DNA of 64,000 bases from Thelephora terrestris (lineage: Eukaryota; Basidiomycota; Agaricomycetes; Thelephorales; Thelephoraceae): assembly GCA_015956445.1 (NCBI GenBank), contig WIUZ02000001.1, positions 3,720,001-3,784,000 on the forward strand, read 5' to 3'. The notes under the pieces were generated by a model. That model did no database searches. It saw nothing but the letters and a program-made list of their open reading frames with translations, and had not been told where the DNA came from. The position numbers and the translations under genes were made by a program. Of the stretch, positions 12,589 through 23,252 are shown piece by piece. Positions within the stretch are counted from its first letter, which is position 1; each line of letters begins with the position of its first letter.

Positions 12589-14686
12589 ATGTCCGCACGA
12601 CCGCCACCAGCGAGACCACACATAGGTCTCAACCCACACCTCTCCTCCTTCGGCACTTCTTCAGACTGGGTAGAAGACGACGCTTGGGATAGTGCATCTG
12701 ACCATGAATCACCTCATCCAAACAAGTCGTGGAACGCCAGCAAACAGCAATCGACAGCTCCGAAGAATGTACCCGGACAAGTTGCCCGCTCTTCCTCCTC
12801 TTCCTCCTCAAATTTGGCCTCCTCTTACACCCACATTCATGCCCCAAATCCGAGCTCTTATCCCTCTAAACTAGATATTCCACCTTCGAGCAAGGGTGGA
12901 TGGACGTTGGTCAAAACTTCCGACGATAAAGATCAAAAGCCCCCGCCCAAAGATCTCAAAGATTCCGACATAGATCATGATACCCTTGCTACCTCGACTA
13001 CGAGTGAGCTCACAGATGAACTCGTGGTTGGGGACTTTGACGACCCCGAGGTGCTCCAAGGACCATCTCTCAAGGTCAAGGAGTCTCAAAACTCAGTACG
13101 AAAGGAAGTCGACGAGATTGTCGCAGGCACGTTTGGAAATCGCGATTCGAACTCTGAATTCCTGGATAACATCCGCACTTAGATCCGCTCTACCTGTTGA
13201 AAGAACACCCCGAGACTATCAGCGGAGCTGGTCCTTCAAATTCTCAAGGAAAACCTGCTATGGACAACCCGAGCCTCATGCGAGAGCGATCCATAAAAAC
13301 CAACAGGCGTCACAAGTTTATCTCAGCGCTCACGAGGGACAATGTTGATATTTGTACGTCCAGAATAAGCTCTGCCTCCGCCCGCAGCATTGATTGGCAA
13401 TGCAGCGGAGATCCGTAAGCTAGCGTGGAACGGTGCGCCCCCAGACTTACGACCGGCTGCGTGGCAGATCTTGCTGGTAAATCCCTTGATATATGCGCCC
13501 TACGTTATACCTCAGACGTGACCAGGGCCACTTACCCTTACCACCTCACTTGCGTACGTCGACCCTCGCCCGAAAGCGAGAAGAATACGCCTCCCTGGTG
13601 GAACTTGCGTTTGCGCGCGGAAAAGAAGGGCTCGATCAGCAAATCTGGCACCAGATTGAAATCGATGTGCCGAGGACCCGTCCTGGGATACAGCTGTGGA
13701 TGCAGGCCGCGACGCAACGGGTAAGCTCCTCTGTTTTTGTACCATAACTGACAAGGTTCTCAACTCTTCTTTCCCCACCGCTAGAGCCTGGAGAGAATTT
13801 TGTACGTCTGGGCCATTCGGCACCCCGCAAGCGGATACGTGCAAGGTATCAACGACCTTGTGACTCCATTCTACCAAGTCTTCTTGTCCACCTACATAGG
13901 TTCGTATTCGTATTGGCGACTCCGTGGCGGAGCCCGCTCAATGAAAGGAACCTGATCACGCCCCAGATTCCGACCCGGAGTTATTCGATCCGGCTTACTT
14001 ACCACCAAACGCGCTCAACGCCGTGGAAGCCGACTCGTTTTGGTGCCTATCCCGGCTTCTTGATGGAATCCAAGACAACTACATCCATGGCCAACCTGGT
14101 ATCCACCGTGGTGTCAAGAGAATAGCAGAACTTGTCGCTCGAATCGATGGTCAGTTCTCCATCGACCGGAGCTATTGAACACTTGTTGACTTCCTGCCAT
14201 TTTCCCACAAAACAGCCCCACTGGCGGCACACCTCGAGTCAGAGAATGTCGAATTCATGCAATTTGCGTTCAGGTGGATGAACTGTCTACTAATGAGGGA
14301 GATAAGCGTACAGAACACCATTCGGATGTGGGATACCTATCTCGTAAGCACGTATTTGCCTGCAGGTCGTTCATTGGTCTTATTTTAGATTGTGACAGAG
14401 TGAAGGTACGGAAGCATTTTCACAGTTTCACCTCTACGTATGTTCTGCGTTCCTGGTGAGGTGGAGTCACCAACTTCGTGAGATGGATTTTCAGGTGAGT
14501 CGAGATTCCCATTCATGATCTACCTATCTTGGTTAAACCCGTCGTAATCTCCAGGGGATAATCATGTTCCTACAATCCTTACCGACACAAAACTGGGGGG
14601 ACCACGAAATTGAACTGCTGTTGTCCGAAGCCTTCGTGCTGAACTCCATATGGCATAACGCTCAAAGCCACTTTGGAGTCAAGTAG
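12589..14686 (+). CDS. GYP1: TBC-domain Rab GTPase-activating protein, GYP1/TBC1D22 type
   Basis: Nine exons (12589-13126, 13183-13353, 13406-13476, 13526-13720, 13785-13899, 13967-14149, 14216-14343, 14399-14494, 14555-14686) give 542 aa. The N-terminal ~180 residues are disordered and Ser-rich. The TBC domain starts near 'SEIRKLAWNGAPPDLRPAAW' and carries both catalytic fingers: IDVPRT (Arg near 310) and YVQG (Gln near 345), so it should be an active dual-finger GAP. Known GYP1/TBC1D22 proteins act on Golgi Rab/Ypt GTPases. The first intron begins with GC: the flanking frames join only if the intron is 13127-13182 (CAG then GCACGT ... TTAG). The normal GT one codon later would break the frame. 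Confidence 0.9.
13127..13182 (+). other. inferred GC-AG intron in the TBC gene
   Basis: The 5' site reads GTCGCAG|GCACGT and the 3' site CACTTAG. Only this border keeps phase 1 between the disordered N-terminus and the residues 'DPLYLLKEHPE' of the next exon. Confidence 0.7.
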
Positions 14687-17152
14687 GGAACACGTAAGGC
14701 GCGTTTCTGGATAGCCGATGCCCTGTGTCGCGTTTCAATTTTTTGGCTTGTGCCCAAATTGATATCCTTCTTCCCATTCACCGCAAACGGCGCATCAGTT
14801 TGTACTTTTTCTCCATCATAGACTATTTTCTGTATTCCTTGATCTGAATTCCACTCCCTCGCACCCCGACCTTCTGCTTGACCAATGGGCTGGCTGCCGT
14901 GTAGAACGAAATCAATGAAAAAGGCCGCAGCCATTCAGCAGTAGAAGGCAGGCGCAGGAGAATATTCTCCTAGATTCTCAGATTTCGCTGCGCCCGCTGA
15001 GATCTTAGTCTCACGTCTAACTGCCTCTCGAAACGCACTTAGCGTTCGATCTCCGTCTTGGCGCTTGGCGAAAGCTTGAAGGTTTAACCTTTAGTATCGC
15101 CTGATCGCACGCTCGCTATGATATCTGCAGGACGTTGACTGGTTCAGCTAATCTCAATCTTCAAGCGGTTGATCATCAGAGAGATCGGCCGGAGGGCGAA
15201 AGGGAGTGCCAAGTGGTGTTTGGAACGAACCTGATGACCACGCCTGGTCCTCGAAGATTCCGTTTCCGTTTCCCAAGAACTGTGGAGCTGCCGGAGGGCC
15301 TGCCAGAAGTCGACAGCTGGAATCTATAGGCGCAAAATTAGCTCTACACTCCGGCAGCCAAAATTAGGTTCGGCACGGACATATACATGCCGATCAGTGC
15401 TGGGAAGGCGAGCCTCGAGGTGCTGTTTTCAACAAACGATAACGGCACGCCTGAGCTGGGTAAACACCCTGAACCCAATCGATTTCCGCCTCTTCTCGAT
15501 TCACATTTCCCCTTTCCGATGACGAAATGTTGCCACAAGCTCGGGAGAAGGAATTATGCCAGTGGTATTGGGGCCCGGCATCGCGGCATGGGCAATGCAA
15601 GTCGTAGATTCACCTTCTCTGGGGTGGGCGAGGGGTACTATCGATCACGTAGTGTTCGGACGCGTCGAGAGTTCGGACACCCGGTCATATCTCATGCAAA
15701 ACCTATCCTGCCTTGCTGAAAATATTCACCAGTGTAGTAGTATACGTAGGCTTGAGATGTATCAAGTCAGATTTATTTTATTTTATGTGCTTGGGGCTCG
15801 TGGGATTAATATGTCTCAAAATCCACAAGTTTTGATACAGAATCTGACCGGATTAATTCTACACCCTTACGGAGCACTTGAAACTTGGGAAACAATTAGT
15901 GTTGCAAGCTGTCCGCCAGAAATCCAAATTTCCGGAGAGTTCTATTTGGTTAGGGGGCATATCCAAGGTGGCAAAGGAGGAGACGGTTTGGGCGTGACAA
16001 AAGGCTGTCCGGACACCCTCTTTGGGAAGGATTATTCAAGCTCCGCTGGCGAGGGTTTAGTTTTCTCGTCCGATCGGAAAGTCCACACACGACCGGACGC
16101 CTGACAGGTCTGACAGTCCAGCCATCAATCCTGTTTGGCTGCAACCCCGTCCTCCTACTCATACCCCCCTCACGGTTGACCTACAGGTGATACTTTTGTG
16201 GTAGTTCTCTCCCTAATTAACTACAGGTTCATAGCGTGATTCGTTAGTTGTACCCACACATCTTAATGCGCTTGCACCCCACCCACAGCTAATACATCCG
16301 ATCTAGGAATTGATGGGAATCGAACAAAGGAGGGCGTCCGGTCGCCCTCTCGTACGAAAATCCGGTTTATTTTCCTGACTGGCAGCTGCTGAGTTTGAAC
16401 GCGGCATTCACTGATCCGTGTGACCGTGCGTTACCTCCCAGCCAGAATCCGTCACACGAGTGTCCGAACTCTCGTTTTGACTTGAGAGGTGAATAACTCC
16501 AGACCCCTTTCTTCCACTGAGCCGTGGATTTTACCATAGGTAGCTTAAGGTATTTTCATTGGGTTTTGAAATTTTCAAGGGTCAAGGTGGAGTGTGTGGC
16601 CCCCCATAATTAATCTACGAACACCCCTTTTGGGGTGTCCGGGCTCTACGTGATCGATAGTAGGTGTGAATTATGCTGAGATACCTGGCCCGGCATCGCA
16701 CTCTGTCCACGGCATCGCGGGTTATGCCGGGATGCCGAGCTCCAATACCATCAAAACATCAACAGAAATCCGGCGACCGTGACACAACTCTCGGGAACAC
16801 CTTCCTTTGCATTCTTCGATCGCCAGGAAACGGGAAGCCAGTCAAACTGGCCGACCCCAACTTGTTGGGTGACTTACAGGAATGTGACCAGGCATAGCTA
16901 TATCTACAAACCTACACAGCCTAAATACAAAACAAGCACGAGATCCCCCCTTTCTCTCTTGATTAACTTCGGACTCCACTACACGTTCTCCCGCCGAAAG
17001 GCCGATCCAATAGTAATCTAACACATCAGTCCGTCTCATTTACCAAAAATAAAACTGTCCGGCATGCGCATGCATATGTACGTTATTCTAGCATAAATAT
17101 GACGATTAGAAGTAAAAAGAGAAATGCGTCCGTGGAAATGGATTAAAGTCGG
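14687..17152. other. 2.5 kb without a recognisable gene
   Basis: Open frames here (for example 15556-16104) have no start context, splice continuation or family signature. The stretch is composite: an AT-rich patch lies around 15720-15900, and the decamer GGCATCGCGG appears near 15577 and 16711, with related inverted copies near 16690-16740. I recognise no transposon protein or terminal repeats. Confidence 0.4.
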
Positions 17153-19227
17153 TCACCCCAAGAACCACCAACAGATGGCGGACCAGGTCAGACTCGCCGC
17201 AAGAAACACCGACAGACAGTCCATGAGCATATCCCTCGCCAGATTCGCTCCGCCTACCCTCCTCCCTTTCACGAGATCCGAGGCGAAAAACGCCGAGTGT
17301 CGGCACCAGCCCCACACCTGCTCGCGCGTTAAGATGGGTATCGCAATACGCCTTCGTCGACCTCCAAAGACAAAAGACCAGGTATAGTTCGTTGACGCAG
17401 CTCGCCGGTGCGTAACGCGTGGCAAGAGCCGGTCTGGACCGGGGAACTTGGCAGAGAGCGGTGTGGCCACCCGACTCTCTTGCTGGAAGCGCTGGAACTC
17501 AGGAGGTACTCCGGTCAAAAATATCGGAGGCCTATCGTCCCTTCGGGTTGCATATTGTGTCGGATATAATTCATCATAGTCTTCGTCCTCGATGTTCAAG
17601 GCGGCAGACCGCGGAGAAGCAAGAGGGGAAGGAAGGGGAGATAACGTCCTCGGCGTAAGGCGCGCATGCGAGGCCGAATAAAATTTCGTTCCACTGTTCG
17701 GCATGGGTGACCGAACGTTTAACTGAATCGATGTCGGTAGGTTGGGGCTGAGCATCAGGGGGGATAAGAGCGGTAGGCTCCCTTCGGAACCATTGAGCGT
17801 AGATTCATCTTCAATCGTCGACGCCTGGTATCTCCGAGGTTGTCGGATATTGCAGATAAGGAGCAAGATAACAGTTACAAGCGCCAAGGGCAAGTAAACG
17901 GCATAATAGATCCCGTGTTCGTTTGGCAGGAAGCAGGGCATATCCAAATGAGTGGTTGCCAAAGCTGGCGACGGTTGGAACACGGTGAGGAGTTGGAATC
18001 CCGGTCTCCGTATGCCCCTCGCCTCGGAAAACGACTTGACCGTGACCTCTCGTATGGGAGGTAGGCCTGAACGGTGATGAACGAATTCACAGTAATCCCG
18101 GTCATCCCCACTAGTCAATGGTCAGCTTCACCACACCGATTTTGACCACGCATAGTTACTGACCTCAAAATTATGGTAGGGTGGAGGTGTTCCAGGAGGA
18201 ACGCAGAAACGTCCTTGCCGATGGTACTCTGGTAGTTGTTACCAGCACCACGTCGAATTGTTCCCGACTCACGTAACGGCCCGCACGCGGCACTGTCAGG
18301 TCGGAAAAGGGGTACGTGGGTAAACAAAATGACCGGATGTGCTTTGTCGCCTGGAAGTCAATTGTAAGCCCTCAGGGCCATCTCGGAAAAGGAAACAAAA
18401 CCTGCAACGAACCTGGCTGCACGGACTTTACGAAGTTCATCGTACCGTTGCTCGAAACCTCGCGGTGCCGCGTTTTCCGTGCACGACGATAAGATTCCTC
18501 TATTATCCTGGATGCGTCGAGAAGTACCAGCGTATGATTCTGGATGTCAACCGTTTGGTCTAAAGGTCCAAAGTGTTTCGTAAACCTCCTTCGCGCGTGT
18601 TGGGCCTCGATCGGGTCCATGTTCAACCCAACGTCGTTGTTTCCGGGAAGATAATGTACAGTGGTCTCGGTCGATGGTTTAGGGAACATCTTCGTGAAGG
18701 TTTCGTAGTAAGTTGCGTACCTAAGCGTGCCAATGTTAGCCTCCTGGGCGCCCCCCAAAGGACGGAACTCACTCTTCGTCACTGACGGCTCTTCTCCCCG
18801 ATGCCATCATATCCCCTAGAAAGATTATGTGGTGCGGCTTGAAATGCATCGCAAAGTGCCAGCTCTTTTTGAGATGCAAGTCGAATAACAGGCGTTCGAA
18901 GGCCGCAAAGAACGAGGAGGTCCATGACGGTGCGATGGCGGGGTTTTTGATCTGAGTGTCCGACACGACCAATATATGCGAGAAGCGTTTACTCTGCGGC
19001 AGAAGGCTCAGGTTAAGCACGGACAACCCAAGGTGAAAATGAAAAACGAGACGACGGACTGTAACTTTAAGATGCTTCTCCGGCCACCGACAGTCCTTGA
19101 GACTCAGGTGAAAGAATCCGACCTCACACCAGATGACGGTCAAACACCAAAGAGCGATGAAAGCCTTTTGAACGACGTCCGGGCTTGTGGCCCTCGATAC
19201 CGACTTTCGTTTGCCATAGAAGCCCAT
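17153..19227 (-). CDS. Cdc1/Ted1-type membrane phosphoesterase, copy A, altered metal site
   Basis: Five exons (19227-19066, 18993-18773, 18720-18413, 18350-18164, 18110-17153) give 611 aa. There is an N-terminal membrane segment (about 20-45), a calcineurin-like domain, a second membrane segment near 'YLPLALVTVILLLICN' and a hydrophobic C-terminus. Known relatives (yeast Cdc1/Ted1, human PGAP5) are ER/Golgi metal-dependent enzymes that remove ethanolamine phosphate from GPI anchors. Motifs seen are VSDTQ (Asp ~65), GDMMASGR (~114), GNND (~154-157), THVPLF and SGDDRDYCE (~293). Compared with paralog B (27793-29407), the His of GNHD is Asn and the His of GDDH is Arg, so copy A may be catalytically impaired. 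The long Ser/Pro-rich C-terminal region is absent from B. The first intron (72 nt) has no stop and is a multiple of three. Confidence 0.85.
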
Positions 19228-19360
19228 GGGAGGGAATGAACAACAAGAAAAGTTTCCGGACGGAAAGTGGGATTAGAGCAAAACCATTCGAGCGTCTAAT
19301 CGACGCCAAACTGGGACGTATGTCATTCCGTACTAACACAACAATGGAAAAGCTTAGCCA

Positions 19361-20923
19361 TTATTCCCAATCGCTATCCCCGCCGTCTGAATCATCATCG
19401 TCGTCGCTTTCTTTGTCTGAAGTGGGAGTAGCCTGCGCCTCCTTCTCGACGTTCTCCCCGCTGTTCCTGCCCGAAACAACATCGTAGCTCCCCTCGCTGC
19501 TCTCACGTGGACTATGCGTGTTCGTCGGATTCTGTACAGGCGCAGACGGAGGCTCGTCATCGTCGTCCTCCCAACTAAAGACGTCCTCAGAGTCGGATGT
19601 ACCTGGTTATTCGATTGGTATTAAGTATATGAGACTCGTCTAGAAACTCACCCTGCAGTAACGCCTTCCTACGTTCCGCCTCCCGTTCAATCTGATGCAC
19701 CCTGAAGAAATACCTGGTCCAGAACACCTCTTCCGTCATCTCAGACGGAACTATGGGGCAAAAAGAAACACACAAAGGGAAATTAACTCCCATTCGGCCA
19801 GACACCGAATAAGAGGGACCAAACTCACCAACAGAATCCATCAGTCCGGAAACCCCTTCAGCTTCGAGAGCCAACTCCCTTTTCTCCGACCATTTCTCTC
19901 CTCCAATACCTCCAGCAGGCTCTACACGATTCGACACCCACTCGTCAAAAAATGCTTTCACATTTTCCTCCCCCTCCGGGTCAGCCTTTATGACTGTGTC
20001 ATCGTGTCTGAGCCTCCTCAGCAGTTCCTCAGCTCGAGTAGCCACCGCTCTCGTACCCTCCACCGAAGAAGACTCCGCCCCGCCGGCAGCCGCACCAGGG
20101 GTCCACTCAGATGCGACAGACGCTGCCATAGCGGGTAACATCCAAACGTCCGACCCATCCCACATAACCCCAACGCTTTCGCCTTGGGATTCAGGGGGTA
20201 CGACCTTTACAGCATCCTTGAGGAACTCCCCAGCTTCCCGTAGCAATTCCTCACTCTTGTGCACATACTCTTCAGCCTGTGCCCGAGTGATGTCCTGTAC
20301 CCTCGTAAATTCTGTAGTCAGTGTGTTCTTCAGCTGCGAGAAGTCGACGCTTCCAGATGTGGCGTCCCTTATTGAAGGCGGAATGTTCGACTGCACGGTC
20401 GAGACGAGGTTCGGAGGTATGGAGGATTGAAGTCGAGTGAAAATAGACTGAGCGGAGAAACCAGCGTTCGTCGAAGTGGCAGGAGCAATAGTAGAGGAAG
20501 TAGACTCGTTATCGCTCTCAGAGTCTCCTTCTTCCGAGTCATCCTCTTGAGGTTTCTCATCCTGATCCGGGCTGCGGGTTGACGAAGAGGAGGCTTCAGC
20601 TTGGGGAGTGTTGGAGGATGAAGGCTCCGCAGTAAACTTCGTGAGCTCCTTCTGGGCTTGTTGAACGACATCTCCGAAATCCTTCTTCGCACTCTGAAAT
20701 GCAATTTGACTCTGGGACAGTCAAACATACCAATGTCAAGATGTCTCAATCTATTGCGATGAACGACGTTGAGACCAACCTGTTTTCTGAACCCACCCCA
20801 GAAGCTGTTGAGCTGGCCGAGGACTTGGTTTACCTCCTCATTGAGAGTCTGTGCAGGGGGCTCTTCCGCATTTGCTGGAGGCGTATTCACGCCAGAAAGG
20901 TCGATAGTATCGACATAGTTCAT
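19361..20923 (-). CDS. BSD-domain protein (Dos2-like)
   Basis: Four exons (20923-20780, 20693-19829, 19750-19652, 19602-19361) give 449 aa. It has a short N-terminal helix region ('VNQVLGQLNSFWGGFRKQ'), an acidic and Ser-rich linker, and a central domain of two similar helical stretches ('LPAMAASVASEW' and 'FFDEWVSNR'). The BSD hallmark 'FWTRYFFRVHQIE' lies near 346-358, followed by an acidic tail ending 'DSDWE'. BSD domains occur in TFIIH p62, synapse-associated proteins and fungal Dos2-like proteins; this layout best fits the last group. Cellular role is not evident from sequence. It lies tail-to-head between CPA1 (104 bp from the CPA1 stop to this ATG) and phosphoesterase A (133 bp), so promoters here are very compact. 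Confidence 0.82.
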
Positions 20924-21026
20924 CGTTAGGGACAAGTGTACTCAAGTGGAGATCAGAGGATCCATAAACCCAAAAGCACGTGGTTATCATTTCAATAGTA
21001 ATCTGGTATCTATAGCTATCCTTGAT

Positions 21027-22488
21027 CTACGCGACACGCCCCACCGGTTCTACCAAGTAGGTTTCTTTTACATTCCCTAGGTGCGGTTCATGTGAGGCTT
21101 TGAGAGCCCGACACTCGTCAACGAAATCGGTGAACATCTGCCGTGGTCGTGTGAGCACAAACGCAAATGAATGAGAGGAAAGATCACACACCTCTATTGT
21201 ATCAAGAGGTCCGCCGGCGCTTTCAGGATGGAACTGCACCCCCCAGACCCTCTTCCCGGACTCTGCTGCCGACTTTATACCCTCGACGGATGAATCGTTG
21301 CAGTTAATGAAGAAGGGCTCCCAACCAACTGGGAACGGATCTTGAAGCGTGAGAGCGTATTGGTGATTTTGGCTGGAACCGTGTGTCAGGGACCTTTCGA
21401 TGGTAAAGTCCGTGGAACATACCTGGTAACATACACCCTGCCAGCCTTAATGGAGCCGGAAGACGCAAGGGCAAGCACGGGTTGGTTGTGTCCTCGGTTT
21501 CCAAATGTCATTCGGTACGCGTCCAATCCAGCAGCAAGCCCAATAACCTGGTTACCCATGCAGATGCCGAACACCGGCTTGTTCCATTGTTCTAGGGTCT
21601 TTCGCAAATTCAATACCGCTGGCATGCAATGTAGCGGGTCGCCAGGTCCATTCGACAGGAGCAGGCCGTCGTAGTTGTCCCTGATGGCATTGAAATCGTA
21701 ATTCCAGGGAAGGACATGAACGGCAGCTCCACGTCGCACCAGAGACCTCATCATGTTTGCCTTTGCACCAAAGTCCAAAACAGCTATCTTGACATCTCCT
21801 TCTGGATTGAGGAGGTACGGCGTCTTGGTGGAAACCTGGTCGACGAGGTTCTCCTTGGAGGGATCCCAGTATTCCTCTGGTTTGGGGGGAGGCAGTGTCG
21901 AATCTGCTCCGACGGCGATCCTGCCGAGGGTGGTCCCTTGGTCACGAAGTAGAGTAGTGATAGCTCGAGTGTCTACGCCGGTTACACCCGGGACGCCATG
22001 CCTCTCGCACCACGAATGAATGGATTCAACTGCGGAGTGATGGGAGAATTTTTCCGCAACGTCGGCCACGATAACGCCAGCGCACTGGATTCCCCGAGAC
22101 TCGAGGACCATTCCTACGTCTTGCGAGTCAGTCGGGGCCTCATTTGACGGCACACCGTAATTTCCAATCATGGGGGTGGTGAACACCAGAATCTGCCCAC
22201 GGTAGGAAGGGTCTGTCATCGATTCGGTGTCTTCGGGAAGAACGACACGTCAGACCGACATCTCCTACCAACGCCGGCGGAAAAAAACGGCTTACATGAT
22301 GTGATAGAGGTCGAGAAGACAGTTTCTCCATAAATACTCTTAGGCGCCCCAAATGAGCGGCCACAGAAAGATTGGCCGCTTTTGAAGTGTAATGCGGCAG
22401 GGATAGGAAACGGGTTTGGTGCATGTGTAGCAAGTCCTCTAGAGAAATGGGGCACCAGGAGACGGCGAGAGAGTATGTTTGACAACAT
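21027..22488 (-). CDS. CPA1: carbamoyl-phosphate synthase, arginine-specific small subunit (glutaminase)
   Basis: Four exons (22488-22296, 22230-21423, 21372-21192, 21137-21027) give 430 aa, a normal length. The enzyme subunit hydrolyses glutamine and passes ammonia to the large subunit for carbamoyl phosphate used in arginine synthesis. The N-terminus is basic and Ser/Arg-rich without acidic residues, as in a mitochondrial targeting sequence. The small-chain domain ('GQILVFTTPMIGNYGVPS') precedes a class I glutamine amidotransferase domain with GICMGNQ (nucleophile Cys ~288) and FHPE (His ~382, Glu ~384), so the triad is complete. An upstream ORF in the leader suggests translational control, as known for fungal CPA1/arg-2, although its peptide differs from the classic attenuator peptide. 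Confidence 0.96.
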
Positions 22489-22514
22489 TTTTAGTTTGAT
22501 TGGATAGGGAGAAT

Positions 22515-22637
22515 TTAGAGGGGAAGTGAGAACACGAGGGGGCTGAGGTAGCTATACGGGTGGATCAGGTGCTTTGAAGTAAGACGTTCTGTGGTAGATG
22601 CGTACTCGTCTCTAGTATTCTGTACGAAGGTCCGCAT
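22515..22637 (-). promoter_or_regulatory. upstream ORF of CPA1, 40 codons
   Basis: An ATG at 22637-22635 opens a 40-codon frame ending TAA at 22517-22515, 26 nt before the CPA1 ATG. Fungal CPA1/arg-2 leaders carry an arginine attenuator peptide whose core resembles QDYLSDHLW. This peptide contains RDEYAST, a partial match (Asp, Tyr, Ser in similar spacing), but lacks the DH-x-W part. Whether the transcript includes it is not visible. Confidence 0.45.
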
Positions 22638-23252
22638 GTACTGCACCCTGCAGTGGGCTAAGGAAGGGATTGAAGGGAAGACTTGGTCCAGTAATGAGTC
22701 GCTTTGAGATCACGTGCCACCCGTCCCTGTATTTGAGCTAAAAAATTTACTTCGATCGTTCAGGATGACGCGAGAGCGGCATCAATGAGTATCGCATATT
22801 AGCGCCAGGGTAAAAGCATCGGAAGCACAGAACAAGTAGGATGGGGAGCGATATCCGTAAGGCACTAGACACCATAATGTGCACACGAATATACATGCCC
22901 TTATCAAGTAGCTGTCAGGACCCTGACCACTCCGTAGGTCGGGGATGTTGTCTCTAAACTCCTCATCCGGAACCAATTCAATACCATGCATTCAATATTC
23001 ATCCCTTGGAATTCTGCAAGAGAGCTTTCGGCGCTGCGGCGATGGTTCTCTACCGCCCACACGTGGAATTCATTTGATCTGACGGTGAGGGTGGCAGGAG
23101 GTGGTCTTGAACCTACTCTGGATCTCCTCAACAAGCATTGCCAAGTGCTGGGATGCCAGGGGGCCGGGCCGGCCATACAACGGTCACCCTCGATTTATTG
23201 GCTGATGAAGTCCGGCCGCCGACAGAGAGAGAATTCTATTGTCTTACGGATA
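22638..23252. other. CPA1 upstream region with a CACGTG site
   Basis: No gene is recognised. A palindromic CACGTG lies at about 22711-22716, some 225 bp before the CPA1 ATG, where bHLH factors could bind. The remaining open frames are unsupported. Confidence 0.35.

Noticed and set aside
15556-16104. 182-codon open frame in the 14.7-17.1 kb gap
   Set aside because: Composition and residues look random, and it has no homology-like motif or intron structure.
16305-16330. B-box match (GTTCGATTC on the minus strand)
   Set aside because: The flanking bases cannot form a T stem and no A box is found at the right distance.
15570-16740. Repeated GGCATCGCGG decamers, possibly a satellite or protein-binding array
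   Set aside because: There are only two exact copies plus a few degenerate ones, irregularly spaced, with no array structure.
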